A stretch of 64,000 nt of DNA from Pseudemcibacter sp038106445. GTDB lineage: Bacteria; Pseudomonadota; Alphaproteobacteria; Sphingomonadales; Emcibacteraceae. Both the position numbers and the translations under genes were made by a program. The stretch spans positions 248,001-312,000 of the forward strand of contig JAYODU010000003.1 in NCBI GenBank assembly GCA_038106445.1. Direction: 5' to 3'. The notes below the pieces were generated by a model that was not told the origin of the DNA, did no database searches, and saw only the letters and a list, made by a program, of their open reading frames with translations. How positions within the stretch are numbered: the stretch's first letter is position 1; the number at the start of each line of letters is the position of its first letter. Shown here one piece after another: positions 1 through 9,315 of this stretch.

Positions 1-1
1 A

Positions 2-748
2 GACTTATTTTCACTTTACGCATTTAATCACGAAGTCGCAAAAATAAGAGAAGCCGTCTCCGAACCAATGCTTGGTGAAATCAGACTTCAATGGTGGCGC
101 GAAGCAATCGATGGTATCGAAGCCGGGACACCGCGAAACCATGAAGTAGTAAAGCCGCTTAATGATGCGTTTCATAAACATTCACTTGCAAAAGATATGT
201 TTTATAAGGTCATCGATGCCCGGACAGCCGATATTTATGATGAGAACCCGGCAACCATAACGGATTTTGAACGGTATCTGGGTGATACTTCGGGAAATCT
301 GATGCGAATTGCGGCCTGGATACTGGGGGAACGGGACGAACATGTGTTATCGGTAACCTATGATCTTGGTCTTGTGTGGGGGCTGATCGGCACGCTCAGG
401 ACAATTCGTTATCATATTTCGCTTAATAAATTATCGTTACCACAGGATTTGCTGAATGAATATGGCGTTAGCAAGCGCGATCTTTTTTCCATGGAAGAAA
501 GTGACGGGCTACGGGCTTTGGTGGGGGCACTTTGTATAAATGCAGAACAGTATCTAGAGCATATTTCGGCTGAAAAAAAACATTTAGGCAAAGAAGTGCG
601 TTCAATATTCCTGCTTACTGCACTAAGCAGGTCTTATCTTAATATGTTTAAGAAAGCAGGGTATAACCCTTTTAAGATAAATGAAAAAGCAAGCACGTTT
701 CAACGGCAGTGCCGTCTGTTTTATTCAGCGATGCTCGGTTTGATCTAA
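2..748 (+). CDS. Squalene/phytoene synthase-family protein, 5' end outside the window
   Basis: The reading frame is open from base 2 and continues upstream, so the gene is partial; an internal ATG at 68 is not the start because the family block around EPMLGEIRLQWWRE begins before it. The fold family is trans-isoprenyl diphosphate synthase (squalene/phytoene synthases). The second Asp-rich motif of true synthases (usually NILRD-V-ED near DLG) is replaced here by GTLRTIRYH, so the metal-binding aspartates appear to be missing. That pattern fits the NDUFAF6-like branch, known as a complex I assembly factor, better than an active terpenoid synthase; this is an inference because the first motif lies outside the window. 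Its end overlaps the convergent trmFO by 24 bp. Confidence 0.75.
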   Translation, partial: DLFSLYAFNHEVAKIREAVSEPMLGEIRLQWWREAIDGIEAGTPRNHEVVKPLNDAFHKHSLAKDMFYKVIDARTADIYDENPATITDFERYLGDTSGNLMRIAAWILGERDEHVLSVTYDLGLVWGLIGTLRTIRYHISLNKLSLPQDLLNEYGVSKRDLFSMEESDGLRALVGALCINAEQYLEHISAEKKHLGKEVRSIFLLTALSRSYLNMFKKAGYNPFKINEKASTFQRQCRLFYSAMLGLI

Positions 749-2104
749 CCATGCATCAAGTGCTGCGAGTGCGCGTTTTGATTTAAGCGGTTTTCTGTCT
801 TTGCGTTTGATTTTGACCATACGGCCATCCACTTCATGTTTCTTTTCTTCAAGCGGCGGCATGATCCCAAAATTTACATTCATTGGCTGGAAAGTATTTG
901 CTGTTCCGGCTCCTTCGATATGACCACCGGTAATATGATTTATCAGTGCGCCAAAAGCCGTAACAACAGGGGGCGGGGTAATTTTCTCAACCTTTATTTC
1001 AGCCGCAAGGAACCGCCCTGCCATAATACCCATGGCCCCACTTTCCACATATCCCTCGACCCCGGTAATCTGACCCGCAAAGCGAATGTGCGGCATGGAT
1101 TTTAGCCTTAACTGATCATCAAGTAGCTTTGGGCTGTTGATAAATGTATTTCGGTGAAGGCCGCCGAGACGGGCAAATTCTGCCTTTTCCAGGCCGGGAA
1201 TTTTTCTGAATATTTCCTTTTGATGGCCGTATTTCAGTTTGGTTTGAAAGCCAACCATATTATAAAGTGTGCCAAGTTTATTATCTTGACGAAGCTGTAC
1301 AACGGCATATGGTTTTTCATCACTATGAGGGTTTTTTAGTCCGACCGGCTTCATCGGCCCGTAACTAAGTGTTTCGGGTCCCCGCTCTGCCATTACTTCT
1401 ATGGGCATACAACCTTCGAAAAAGGTGATATCCTTTTCCCAATCTTTATAATCCGATTTTTCACCTTCGGTAATATCACGGATGAATTGGTAATATTGTT
1501 CTTTTGAAAGGGGACAGTTTATATAATCGGCACCATCCCCCTTATCATAACGGCTTTGAAACCATGCCTTGTTAAAATCGATCGTATCCTTATAAATGAT
1601 GGGTGCTATGGCATCAAAAAACTGTAGTTCATCAACGCCCGTAATTTCCAGAACGGCGTGTGCCAGCTTTTCGGATGTAAGGGGGCCGGTCGCGATAATC
1701 ACATTACCCCATTCTCTGGGCGGGATGGCATCCACTTCGCCGCGTTCAAGGGCAAATAATGGATGCTCAAGCAGTTTTGATTGTACAAATTGACTGAACA
1801 GGTCACGATCAACGGCAAGGGCGCTTCCCGCGGGTACTTTTGTCACTTCGGCGGCTTCCATCATCAGGCTGCCCATACGTCGCATTTCTTCATGAAGCAG
1901 ACCAACAGCATTATTTTCCATATCGTCTGACCGAAAACTGTTGGAACATACAAGCTCCGCAAGTCCGTCCGTTTGATGGGCGTTGGTGCCTTTAGCGCCA
2001 CGCATTTCATGAAGGATCACCGGAATGTCACGTTTAAGTAACTGCCATGCGGCTTCCGTCCCGGCCATGCCGCCGCCGATAATATGAATAGGTGAGGTGC
2101 TCAT
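725..2104 (-). CDS. trmFO: TrmFO, folate-dependent tRNA (uracil-54-C5)-methyltransferase
   Basis: This 459-residue flavoprotein makes ribothymidine at position 54 of tRNA with methylenetetrahydrofolate as carbon donor and FAD/NAD(P)H as reductant, in the cytoplasm. The N-terminal FAD-binding glycine motif GGGMAGTEAAWQLL is at about residues 10-23, and family blocks such as LVCSNSFRSDD and LHRNTFINSP are present. The length is normal for the family. It ends convergently on the squalene-synthase-like gene with a 24 bp overlap. Upstream on the same strand lies uvrA, but 386 bp and a hairpin separate them, so trmFO probably has its own promoter. Confidence 0.97.
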   Translation of the reverse strand: MSTSPIHIIGGGMAGTEAAWQLLKRDIPVILHEMRGAKGTNAHQTDGLAELVCSNSFRSDDMENNAVGLLHEEMRRMGSLMMEAAEVTKVPAGSALAVDRDLFSQFVQSKLLEHPLFALERGEVDAIPPREWGNVIIATGPLTSEKLAHAVLEITGVDELQFFDAIAPIIYKDTIDFNKAWFQSRYDKGDGADYINCPLSKEQYYQFIRDITEGEKSDYKDWEKDITFFEGCMPIEVMAERGPETLSYGPMKPVGLKNPHSDEKPYAVVQLRQDNKLGTLYNMVGFQTKLKYGHQKEIFRKIPGLEKAEFARLGGLHRNTFINSPKLLDDQLRLKSMPHIRFAGQITGVEGYVESGAMGIMAGRFLAAEIKVEKITPPPVVTAFGALINHITGGHIEGAGTANTFQPMNVNFGIMPPLEEKKHEVDGRMVKIKRKDRKPLKSKRALAALDAWLDQTEHR

Positions 2105-2490
2105 AAATAGTTCGCCGTTTTGTTCGGCAAGCTGATAACATTAAACAGAAAAAAAGAGTAGCCCAAAAATGATAACGCCTGCTTGGGCAAAGCAGGCGCA
2201 TCAAAATGGAGTAAGTTGAGTATTATGGTATTACAGTTATTTGGGCATCTGTAATATTTTCAATATAGGCCGAGAAAGTTAACAAAAAGTTAATGAATAT
2301 AAAAATTTTATAATAATTTTTTTAAAAAGCACATTTTGTATATAATAACTGTTTAAATACAATAAGTTATATAAATAATTTATATGAAGATTATTTGCTG
2401 TATTCGTTAATTTTGTTTCTTTACCGGCAGGGTATTTTACGCAAAGTTAACAAATTGAATCCCATTTTGGGGCAGTTATTATAGGCTGAA
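2105..2490. other. 386 bp intergenic region between uvrA and trmFO
   Basis: No coding frame with family resemblance was seen on either strand. The stretch is very AT-rich between about 2280 and 2410. It holds one clear hairpin (2176-2198). The trmFO promoter must lie here, but no convincing -35/-10 pair stood out. Confidence 0.6.
2176..2198 (-). terminator. Hairpin downstream of uvrA, possible terminator
   Basis: A perfect 9 bp stem (CGCCTGCTT / AAGCAGGCG) with a 5-base loop. Read on the minus strand it is followed by TTATCATTTTT, an imperfect U-rich tail. It lies about 290 bp past the uvrA stop and about 70 bp before the trmFO start, so it could end uvrA transcripts or sit in the trmFO leader. 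Confidence 0.4.
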
Positions 2491-5331
2491 TTACAGGATT
2501 TTTTTCAGATATTCACCTGTAAAGCTGCCTTTTGTGGCGGCGACCTGTTCCGGTGTTCCTTCAGCAATAATCATACCGCCTCCGCTGCCACCTTCGGGGC
2601 CGATATCAATGATCCAGTCGGCTGTTTTTATCACATCAAGATTATGTTCGATTATGATAACGGTATTTCCCATATCAACCAGTGCCTGGATCACTTCAAG
2701 CAGTTTTTTAATATCTTCGAAGTGAAGTCCCGTTGTGGGTTCATCCAGAATATAAAGCGTGCGCCCGGTTGATTTTTTGGAAAGTTCCTTGGAAAGTTTA
2801 ACCCGCTGCGCTTCGCCACCAGAAAGTGTCGTGGCTGCCTGTCCAATCTGGATATAATCAAGCCCGACTTTTTGCATCATTATAATTTTATCGCGCACGC
2901 TTGGAATGGCCGCAAAAAAATCAACACCTTCTTCAACGGTCATATCCAGAATGTCGGAAATTGATTTTCCTTTGAATTTGATTTCAAGGGTTTCGCGGTT
3001 ATAGCGTTTTCCCTTACAAACGTCACATTGAACATAAACATCGGGAAGGAAATGCATTTCAATCTTGATAACACCGTCACCCTGACACGCCTCGCAGCGG
3101 CCACCTTTTACGTTGAATGAAAAACGGCCCGGTTTATAGCCACGTGATTTTGCTTCCGGAAGTCCGGCGAACCAGTCACGGATCGGGGTAAAGGCGCCGG
3201 TATAGGTAGCCGGGTTGGACCTTGGTGTGCGGCCAATCGGGGATTGATCAATTTCAACAATTTTATCTATATATTCAAGCCCGGTGATGTCTTCATGCTT
3301 GCCGGGGATAACCCGGCTGCGGTTGATTTTGCGTGCAACGGCCTTGTAAAGGGTATCAATCGTCAGTGTCGATTTTCCGGAACCCGACACGCCGGTAATA
3401 CAGGTCATAACCCCAAGCGGGAATTTTGCTGTTATATTCCGGAGGTTGTTGGCACATGCACCGGTAATGACAATTTCTTTTCTTTTACTGCCGGCGAACT
3501 TCCCTTTGCGGCGTTCAGCCGGAACGGCTATTGATAATTTGCCACTTAAATATTTACCGGTAAGGCTTTTATCATTTTTCATGATTTGTTCCGGGGTGCC
3601 CTGTGCGACGATTTCGCCGCCATGAACACCCGCGCCGGGACCCATATCAATGACATGGTCGGCGGAAGCAATGGCTTCTTCGTCATGCTCCACAACAAGC
3701 ACCGTATTTCCCATATCCCGAAGATTTTTCAGTGTCTTAAGAAGACGACTGTTATCCCGCTGATGAAGCCCGATTGATGGTTCGTCCAGAACATATAAAA
3801 CACCGGTCAGGCCGGAACCGATCTGGCTGGCAAGACGGATACGCTGGCTTTCGCCACCGGATAATGTGCCTGATGTTCTGGAAAGATTTAAATATTCAAG
3901 TCCCACATTATTCAGAAAACCCAGGCGTTCTGTTATTTCCTTGAGAACCCGGTAGGCAATTTCGTTTTCTTTATCGGTAAGTTTCTTTGGCAGTCCTTCA
4001 AACCATTCGTATGATTTTCGCACTGATAATTCTGTAATTTCGCTTATGTGCTTGCCATCAATCTTGACAGCAAGTGCTTCCTGTTTCAGACGGTGACCAT
4101 TGCAGGCATCACACGTTGTCGCGGACTGGAATTTTGCAAGCTCTTCACGGATCATGCCACTGTCGGTTTCGCGCCAGCGTCGTTTGATGTTGCCGATCAC
4201 ACCTTCGAAAGGTTTTTTGACCTTGTAGCTTTTAATGTTGTCGCTGTTATATGTGATTTCGACTTCTTCATCGCCGCTTCCAAACAGAAGGATATCCTGA
4301 AACTTCTGGCTGAGTTTTTCAAAAGGTGTGGTGATTTTAAAACCGTAATGCTTGCCGACACTTTCAAGCGTTTGTGTATAATACGGTGAATTTGATTTAC
4401 CCCACGGGGCAAACGCGCCATCATTTAAGGCCAGTTTTTTATCCGGAACAACCAGTTCAGGGTCAAAATAAAGTTTTTCACCAAGTCCGTCGCATGTGGG
4501 GCAGGCGCCGAAGGGATTATTAAAGGAAAAAAGCCGGGGTTCAATTTCTTCTATGGTAAACCCGGAAACAGGGCAGGCAAATTTGGCCGAAAATAATGTT
4601 CGCTCGGCCTTTTCATCGGCGACTTCCACAATTGCCAGCCCTTCTGAAAGATTAAGGGCGGTTTCAATACTGTCCGCCAGACGGGTTTCAAGCCCATCAC
4701 GGACGACGACACGGTCGACGACAACTTCAATGTCATGTTTAATTTTTTTGTTTAGGTCGGGTACATCTTCGATTTCATAAAATTCACCATCAACTTTAAC
4801 GCGCTGAAACCCGGCTTTCAGCAGTTCCATGAATTCTTTTCTGTATTCACCTTTGCGTCCGCGCACAATAGGTGAAAGAAGGTAGAGCCTTTTTCCTTCT
4901 TCCATTTCCATGACCTTATCAACCATCTGACTTACGGTTTGGCTGGTAATGGGAAGCCCCGTTGCCGGTGAATACGGCACACCGATCCGTGCAAATAATA
5001 GCCGCATATAATCATATACTTCGGTTACAGTGCCAACTGTTGAACGCGGATTGCGGCTAGTGGTTTTTTGTTCAATTGAAATAGCAGGGGATAGTCCCTC
5101 GATATGATCCGCATCCGGTTTTTGCATCATTTCAAGGAACTGGCGCGCGTATGCAGACAGGCTTTCCACATAGCGACGTTGACCTTCCGCATATATAGTA
5201 TCAAATGCTAGTGATGATTTGCCGGATCCGGAAAGTCCGGTAATGACGACAAGTTTATCCCTTGGAATATCCACATCCACGGATTTTAAATTATGTTCCC
5301 TTGCACCGCGAACGGATATTTCAGTGAGCAT
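2491..5331 (-). CDS. uvrA: UvrA, excinuclease ABC ATPase subunit
   Basis: UvrA is the DNA-damage recognition ATPase of nucleotide excision repair; it dimerises, loads UvrB on lesions and leaves. At 946 residues it has the usual length. Two ABC modules are visible: Walker A motifs GLSGSGKSSLAFDT near residue 33 and GVSGSGKSTLTIDT in the second half, signatures LSGGESQRIRLA and LSGGEAQRVKLS, and zinc-finger cysteines in CPTCDGLG and in CEACQGDG with CDVCKGKR. It is divergent from ssb, and an SOS-type operator sits in the 203 bp between the two starts, which suggests LexA control of both. Confidence 0.98.
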   Translation of the reverse strand: MLTEISVRGAREHNLKSVDVDIPRDKLVVITGLSGSGKSSLAFDTIYAEGQRRYVESLSAYARQFLEMMQKPDADHIEGLSPAISIEQKTTSRNPRSTVGTVTEVYDYMRLLFARIGVPYSPATGLPITSQTVSQMVDKVMEMEEGKRLYLLSPIVRGRKGEYRKEFMELLKAGFQRVKVDGEFYEIEDVPDLNKKIKHDIEVVVDRVVVRDGLETRLADSIETALNLSEGLAIVEVADEKAERTLFSAKFACPVSGFTIEEIEPRLFSFNNPFGACPTCDGLGEKLYFDPELVVPDKKLALNDGAFAPWGKSNSPYYTQTLESVGKHYGFKITTPFEKLSQKFQDILLFGSGDEEVEITYNSDNIKSYKVKKPFEGVIGNIKRRWRETDSGMIREELAKFQSATTCDACNGHRLKQEALAVKIDGKHISEITELSVRKSYEWFEGLPKKLTDKENEIAYRVLKEITERLGFLNNVGLEYLNLSRTSGTLSGGESQRIRLASQIGSGLTGVLYVLDEPSIGLHQRDNSRLLKTLKNLRDMGNTVLVVEHDEEAIASADHVIDMGPGAGVHGGEIVAQGTPEQIMKNDKSLTGKYLSGKLSIAVPAERRKGKFAGSKRKEIVITGACANNLRNITAKFPLGVMTCITGVSGSGKSTLTIDTLYKAVARKINRSRVIPGKHEDITGLEYIDKIVEIDQSPIGRTPRSNPATYTGAFTPIRDWFAGLPEAKSRGYKPGRFSFNVKGGRCEACQGDGVIKIEMHFLPDVYVQCDVCKGKRYNRETLEIKFKGKSISDILDMTVEEGVDFFAAIPSVRDKIIMMQKVGLDYIQIGQAATTLSGGEAQRVKLSKELSKKSTGRTLYILDEPTTGLHFEDIKKLLEVIQALVDMGNTVIIIEHNLDVIKTADWIIDIGPEGGSGGGMIIAEGTPEQVAATKGSFTGEYLKKIL

Positions 5332-5412
5332 TTATTTACCCTTAAATGGAATCAGAGCCGCTATTTTTGTCTTCCTTCTAGGGCAAAGTAAAGTATTTTT
5401 AGGATAAGTAAA

Positions 5413-5427
5413 GTTCTTATTTTGTTC
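5413..5427. promoter_or_regulatory. SOS box (LexA operator), alphaproteobacterial type
   Basis: The sequence GTTC-TTATTTT-GTTC exactly fits the direct-repeat LexA site GTTC-N7-GTTC known in alphaproteobacteria. It lies 82 bp before the uvrA start and 108 bp before the ssb start. Both genes belong to SOS regulons in this class. No DNA-binding evidence is available, so the call rests on the match and its position. Confidence 0.82.
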
Positions 5428-5534
5428 TTTTTGTCAAAGACTTGCAAAATTGACCTAAAAAGCCTTTGCGGATAGATCAAATGGTGGTTATGGTGATGCA
5501 TATTAGATTCGATTTTAAGACAAGGGACATCATC

Positions 5535-6008
5535 ATGGCGGGCAGCGTTAACAAAGTAATTCTTATCGGTAATCTGGGTCGTGATCCGGAAGTGCGCAGT
5601 ACGCAGGATGGATCACCCATTGTACAATTAAGTGTTGCAACGTCTGATACCTGGAAGGACCGCGCAACCGGTGAACGCCGTGAACGTACGGAATGGCACC
5701 GGGTGGTTATTTTTAATGAACATCTTTGCCGGGTGGCTGAAAATTACCTTAAAAAAGGGTCAAAAGTTTATGTGGAAGGATCTCTTCAAACCCGTAAATG
5801 GACCGATCAGCAGGGCGTTGAAAAATACACAACCGAAGTGGTGCTTCAACGCTTTAATGGGGAACTTACCATGCTTGATGGTCGTGGGGACAATGACGGC
5901 GGAAGCTGGGGCGGTGATAACGGTGGTTTTAGTGACGGTCCCGGACCAAGCGGTGGTGGTTCTGCCCCCGCCGGTGGTGGTGATTTTGACGACGAAATTC
6001 CGTTTTAA
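5535..6008 (+). CDS. ssb: Single-stranded DNA-binding protein
   Basis: SSB coats single-stranded DNA during replication, recombination and repair. The OB fold covers about residues 3-110 (starting SVNKVILIGNLGRDPEVR), followed by a Gly-rich linker and the acidic tail DFDDEIPF that recruits partner proteins. The frame is open upstream to 5466, but the ATG at 5535 is chosen: it gives the standard N-terminus MAGSVNKVIL and has AAGGGA about 8 bases before it. Length 157 residues, typical. Divergent from uvrA with a shared SOS box. Confidence 0.96.
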   Translation: MAGSVNKVILIGNLGRDPEVRSTQDGSPIVQLSVATSDTWKDRATGERRERTEWHRVVIFNEHLCRVAENYLKKGSKVYVEGSLQTRKWTDQQGVEKYTTEVVLQRFNGELTMLDGRGDNDGGSWGGDNGGFSDGPGPSGGGSAPAGGGDFDDEIPF

Positions 6009-6269
6009 AGTTAAATAAAAATCTATTTAGACCGACAGTTTTTTTGCGTAGAGAAGCTGACTGGATGAATTTGAATTTAATTTTTTTGTATTTCTACAAA
6101 AAATCATTTATTTTCAATTACTTAATTTTAAAATAAATTTTATTTTCATATTTAATTTTTCAATATTAAGTATGAAACAAATTCGCTTTTCAAATAGCTC
6201 ATAGATTACTAAATCATTAAAAAATTATTGCAAGATTCGTTTGCAAAAGCTTTGATTGGAGATATCTTT

Positions 6270-8162
6270 ATGGGCTCAGACAAAATGGTGAAACCAGCTC
6301 AACGTACTTTAGGCCCACTGCCCGATTTGGAACGTCATTTACCGGACGAATGGTGGCGTACGCTATTTAATGCGGTATATTTAACGACTGATGGGGATGT
6401 GGTGGAAAATGATGAAAATACAGTCCATGAGATCGATACACTTATCAAAGCGGTAGATATTAAGAAAAATGATGAAATACTTGATTTATGTTGTGGCCAG
6501 GGCAGGCATAGTATTGAACTGGCCCGACGTGGATACAATTATTTAACAGGAATTGACAGATCAGGATTTCTTATAAGACTTGCAAGAAGAAGAGCCAAAG
6601 CTGCCTATCTTCAGATTAAATTCAAAGAAGGTGATGCAAGAAGTATTGCACTTCCTGAAAGTTCACGCGAATGTGTTCTGTTAATGGGTAATTCGTTTGG
6701 TTATTTTGATCAGGAAGAAGATGACACCGCTGTTTTAGAAGCGGTAAAAAAAGTACTGAAATCTGATGGAAAGATTGTGCTTGATCTTACCGATGGTGAC
6801 TGGATCAAAAAAAACTACGAACCACGATCATGGGAATGGGTGGATAAAAATCAATTCGTATGCCGTGAACGGTCAATATCAAAGGATGGAGACCGATTAA
6901 TTTCCCGTGAAGTGGTGGTGCATGCTGAACGTGGCGTCATCGCTGATCAGTTTTATGCCGAGAGACTATATTCCAAAGAACGGATATGCCAATTACTCGA
7001 AGATGTTGGTTTTAAGAATATAAAAGTCCATGACGAGATTACGGCGCTTTCCACACGCGATGAGGACCTTGGTATGATGGCCCGACGTAATCTTATTTCG
7101 GCCCACTGCCCGGTAAAGGTAGAAAAGCATACAATAAAAGATGATAAATTAAGAAATGTTGCGGTGCTTTTGGGTGATCCGGGACTGCCGGATTCCGTAA
7201 AACTGGGTGGTAAATTTAATAAGGAAGATCTTGACACCGTTGAAAAATTAAAGGCTGCTCTTGGTCAAATAGAGGGATATAAATTTCGCTATATTGATCA
7301 TCATGCCAATTTGCAACAAACACTTAATAAAACAAAAACCGACTTTATTCTAAATCTTTGCGATGAAGGGTTTATGAATGTTGCCGCGATGGAAATGCAT
7401 GTACCGGCTATGTTGGAAATGCAGGGCATCCAGCACTATACAGGCGCGAACCCGCAAGCTCTTGTTATTTGCTATAATAAAGCCATTGTGCGTGCAGTTG
7501 CGACGTCATGCGACATACCGGTTCCGTTGGAAACTTATTTCGGCACGTCCGATCAGATGTTCACATTGCCGTCAATATTTCCGGCACTCATAAAACCATG
7601 TGAAGGAGACAGCAGTATCGGTATAACATCGCAGGCCGTCGTCGGATCAGCGGAAGAAGCGATAGAATATGTTTCATTACTGAAAGAACAACTACCCGGA
7701 ACACCTATTCTTGTTCAGGAATTTCTGTCTGGTCGGGAAATAAGTGTTGCATTGATTGGCAATTCAAAATTTGGCTTGAAACCACTGCCAATTCTTGAGG
7801 TGGATTATGAAGATCTGGATGATTCTTTACCCAAAATTCTTGGATATGAATCCAAATGGGATCCGAAATCGCCCTACTGGAAAGATATTAAATACAAGAA
7901 AGCAACCCTTGATGAAGATACGCACCGTAGTCTTGTTAACTGGTCAAGCTTGTTGTTTGAACGTCTGGGCTGTCGTGATTATGCACGGTTTGATTTCAGA
8001 CAGGACGCCGAGGGTACATTTAAATTATTGGAAGTTAATCCAAATCCAGGCTGGTGTTGGGATGGCAAAATGAACCTTATGGCAGCGTTTGCAGGATATT
8101 CATACACTGATCTGCTTAAAATGATTATTGACGCCGCTGAGATGAGGTTTGCTTCAAATTAA
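6270..8162 (+). CDS. Fusion of a class I methyltransferase and an ATP-grasp (D-Ala-D-Ala ligase-like) domain
   Basis: The N-terminal half (about residues 60-290) is a SAM methyltransferase with motif I ILDLCCGQGRHSIELARRGY. The C-terminal half (about 300-620) is an ATP-grasp enzyme like D-alanine-D-alanine ligase: PALIKPCEGDSSIGI (lysine and glycine loop), VQEFLSGREISVALIG, and the metal-binding end LEVNPNPGW. The frame is open from a TTG at 6228, but the ATG at 6270 is preferred because GGAG at 6258-6261 precedes it by 8 bases. It stands alone between AT-rich intergenic stretches. The expected product is a ligated and methylated small molecule or peptide-like compound; the substrate is unknown, and a peptidoglycan role is only one possibility. 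Confidence 0.85.
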   Translation: MGSDKMVKPAQRTLGPLPDLERHLPDEWWRTLFNAVYLTTDGDVVENDENTVHEIDTLIKAVDIKKNDEILDLCCGQGRHSIELARRGYNYLTGIDRSGFLIRLARRRAKAAYLQIKFKEGDARSIALPESSRECVLLMGNSFGYFDQEEDDTAVLEAVKKVLKSDGKIVLDLTDGDWIKKNYEPRSWEWVDKNQFVCRERSISKDGDRLISREVVVHAERGVIADQFYAERLYSKERICQLLEDVGFKNIKVHDEITALSTRDEDLGMMARRNLISAHCPVKVEKHTIKDDKLRNVAVLLGDPGLPDSVKLGGKFNKEDLDTVEKLKAALGQIEGYKFRYIDHHANLQQTLNKTKTDFILNLCDEGFMNVAAMEMHVPAMLEMQGIQHYTGANPQALVICYNKAIVRAVATSCDIPVPLETYFGTSDQMFTLPSIFPALIKPCEGDSSIGITSQAVVGSAEEAIEYVSLLKEQLPGTPILVQEFLSGREISVALIGNSKFGLKPLPILEVDYEDLDDSLPKILGYESKWDPKSPYWKDIKYKKATLDEDTHRSLVNWSSLLFERLGCRDYARFDFRQDAEGTFKLLEVNPNPGWCWDGKMNLMAAFAGYSYTDLLKMIIDAAEMRFASN

Positions 8163-8268
8163 TGCTTAAATTAGGCAGATAATTTATCTGTTTTAAATAT
8201 GTAATTTTTCAGCACTGATTTTTACCATTTTGTTTGAAGCAAGTGAAAAGGCAGGGTATAAATCTGTC

Positions 8269-8691
8269 ATGATGACGGATTTATTTAAACACTACCGTAT
8301 TAAAATAAATGTTTTTGTCGCGATGGTGATTTTACTGAATGCTATCGCGCCGTTATCCGTCATTGCCCATGAAGATTCAAAAGCTGAAGGTTCGGCGACA
8401 GAAGAACTGTTTGGCGACAAAATTCTTATTTGTACGCCAATGGGCTTTAAATATATCAGAATTGAAGAATTAAACGAACGGCAAAGTAACGGGCAGGACG
8501 GTCAGCCATATCACTGCCCACTATGTCTGATTAATGTGGCAGCCCATATTCTTATTGCCGTTGATCTTAGTACTATATTTGAGATTGAATATCATAGTTC
8601 TGATATTCAGATTTATGATATAGAACAATGGCTTATCTCAACGTCATTTTCAAGCGCAGCAAAGCCACGCGCACCCCCAATTTTGCTTTAA
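8269..8691 (+). CDS. DUF2946-like exported small protein, likely copper-associated
   Basis: A protein of about 140 residues with a positively charged start and a hydrophobic segment (VFVAMVILLNAIAPLSVIAH), which reads as a signal peptide or anchor. The body has a YHCPLCLIN motif and the tail SAAKPRAPPILL; a central CPxC and a C-terminal R-x-PP are hallmarks of DUF2946 proteins, which often sit next to copper genes. The frame extends upstream to a TTG at 8230; ATG at 8269 or 8272 is preferred, though the ribosome site is weak. It is followed 100 bp later by a PCuAC copper chaperone and a broken SCO gene, which supports a copper link. Confidence 0.6.
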   Translation: MMTDLFKHYRIKINVFVAMVILLNAIAPLSVIAHEDSKAEGSATEELFGDKILICTPMGFKYIRIEELNERQSNGQDGQPYHCPLCLINVAAHILIAVDLSTIFEIEYHSSDIQIYDIEQWLISTSFSSAAKPRAPPILL

Positions 8692-8791
8692 TTTTTAATC
8701 ACATACCAAATTCGTATCAAATTTGGATGCTAGCATTGCAATTGAGATACGTGTTTAAAATAAACTAATTACAAAGCAAAAAGAAAATACA

Positions 8792-9226
8792 ATGAAAAAA
8801 TTACTATTATGCGCATTAGCGCTTTTCACTATCCAAATTAATGCGAATGCTGAAGAAGGTGATATCGTAATCACCAATGAATGGGCCCGTCCAATCCTTA
8901 TTGCAGGGCGCCCAGGTAGCGCATATTTCAACATTGAAAATAAGGGGGATGAGGCAGACAAGCTTATCAGTGTAACGTCATCTGTTTCCCCGCGGCTGGA
9001 AATTCATGAACACACTATGAAAGATGGGGTTATGAAAATGAGCCAGGTTGAATATATCGAAATTGTAGCTGGCGGCCATGTGGAATTAAAGCCGGGCGGT
9101 TATCACATTATGATTTTTGATACATCCTCACAATATGAGATCGGAGACCAGATTGACTTAACCCTTCATTTTGAAAAGTCAGGGTCAATTTCAAAAACAT
9201 TTAATGTCATGAGCCCGCAACGCTAA
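8792..9226 (+). CDS. PCuAC-type periplasmic copper chaperone
   Basis: A 144-residue protein with a signal peptide ending near NANAEEG. The copper motif of the PCuAC family (His, then Met about ten residues on, then a His-x-Met pair) is visible as EIHEHTMKDGVMKM and, further on, GGYHIMIFD. PCuAC proteins pass Cu(I) to SCO and to the CuA centre of cytochrome c oxidase in the periplasm. Its neighbour is a disrupted SCO gene, so here it may act alone or with a SCO encoded elsewhere. Confidence 0.9.
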   Translation: MKKLLLCALALFTIQINANAEEGDIVITNEWARPILIAGRPGSAYFNIENKGDEADKLISVTSSVSPRLEIHEHTMKDGVMKMSQVEYIEIVAGGHVELKPGGYHIMIFDTSSQYEIGDQIDLTLHFEKSGSISKTFNVMSPQR

Positions 9227-9315
9227 ATCATATAGCATATCGACGGTAATATTGAACCTTGCCCTCAGTAAACGGGGTGAGTTTCAATGCCGTCTGCCAG
9301 ATTGGAAACTATAAA

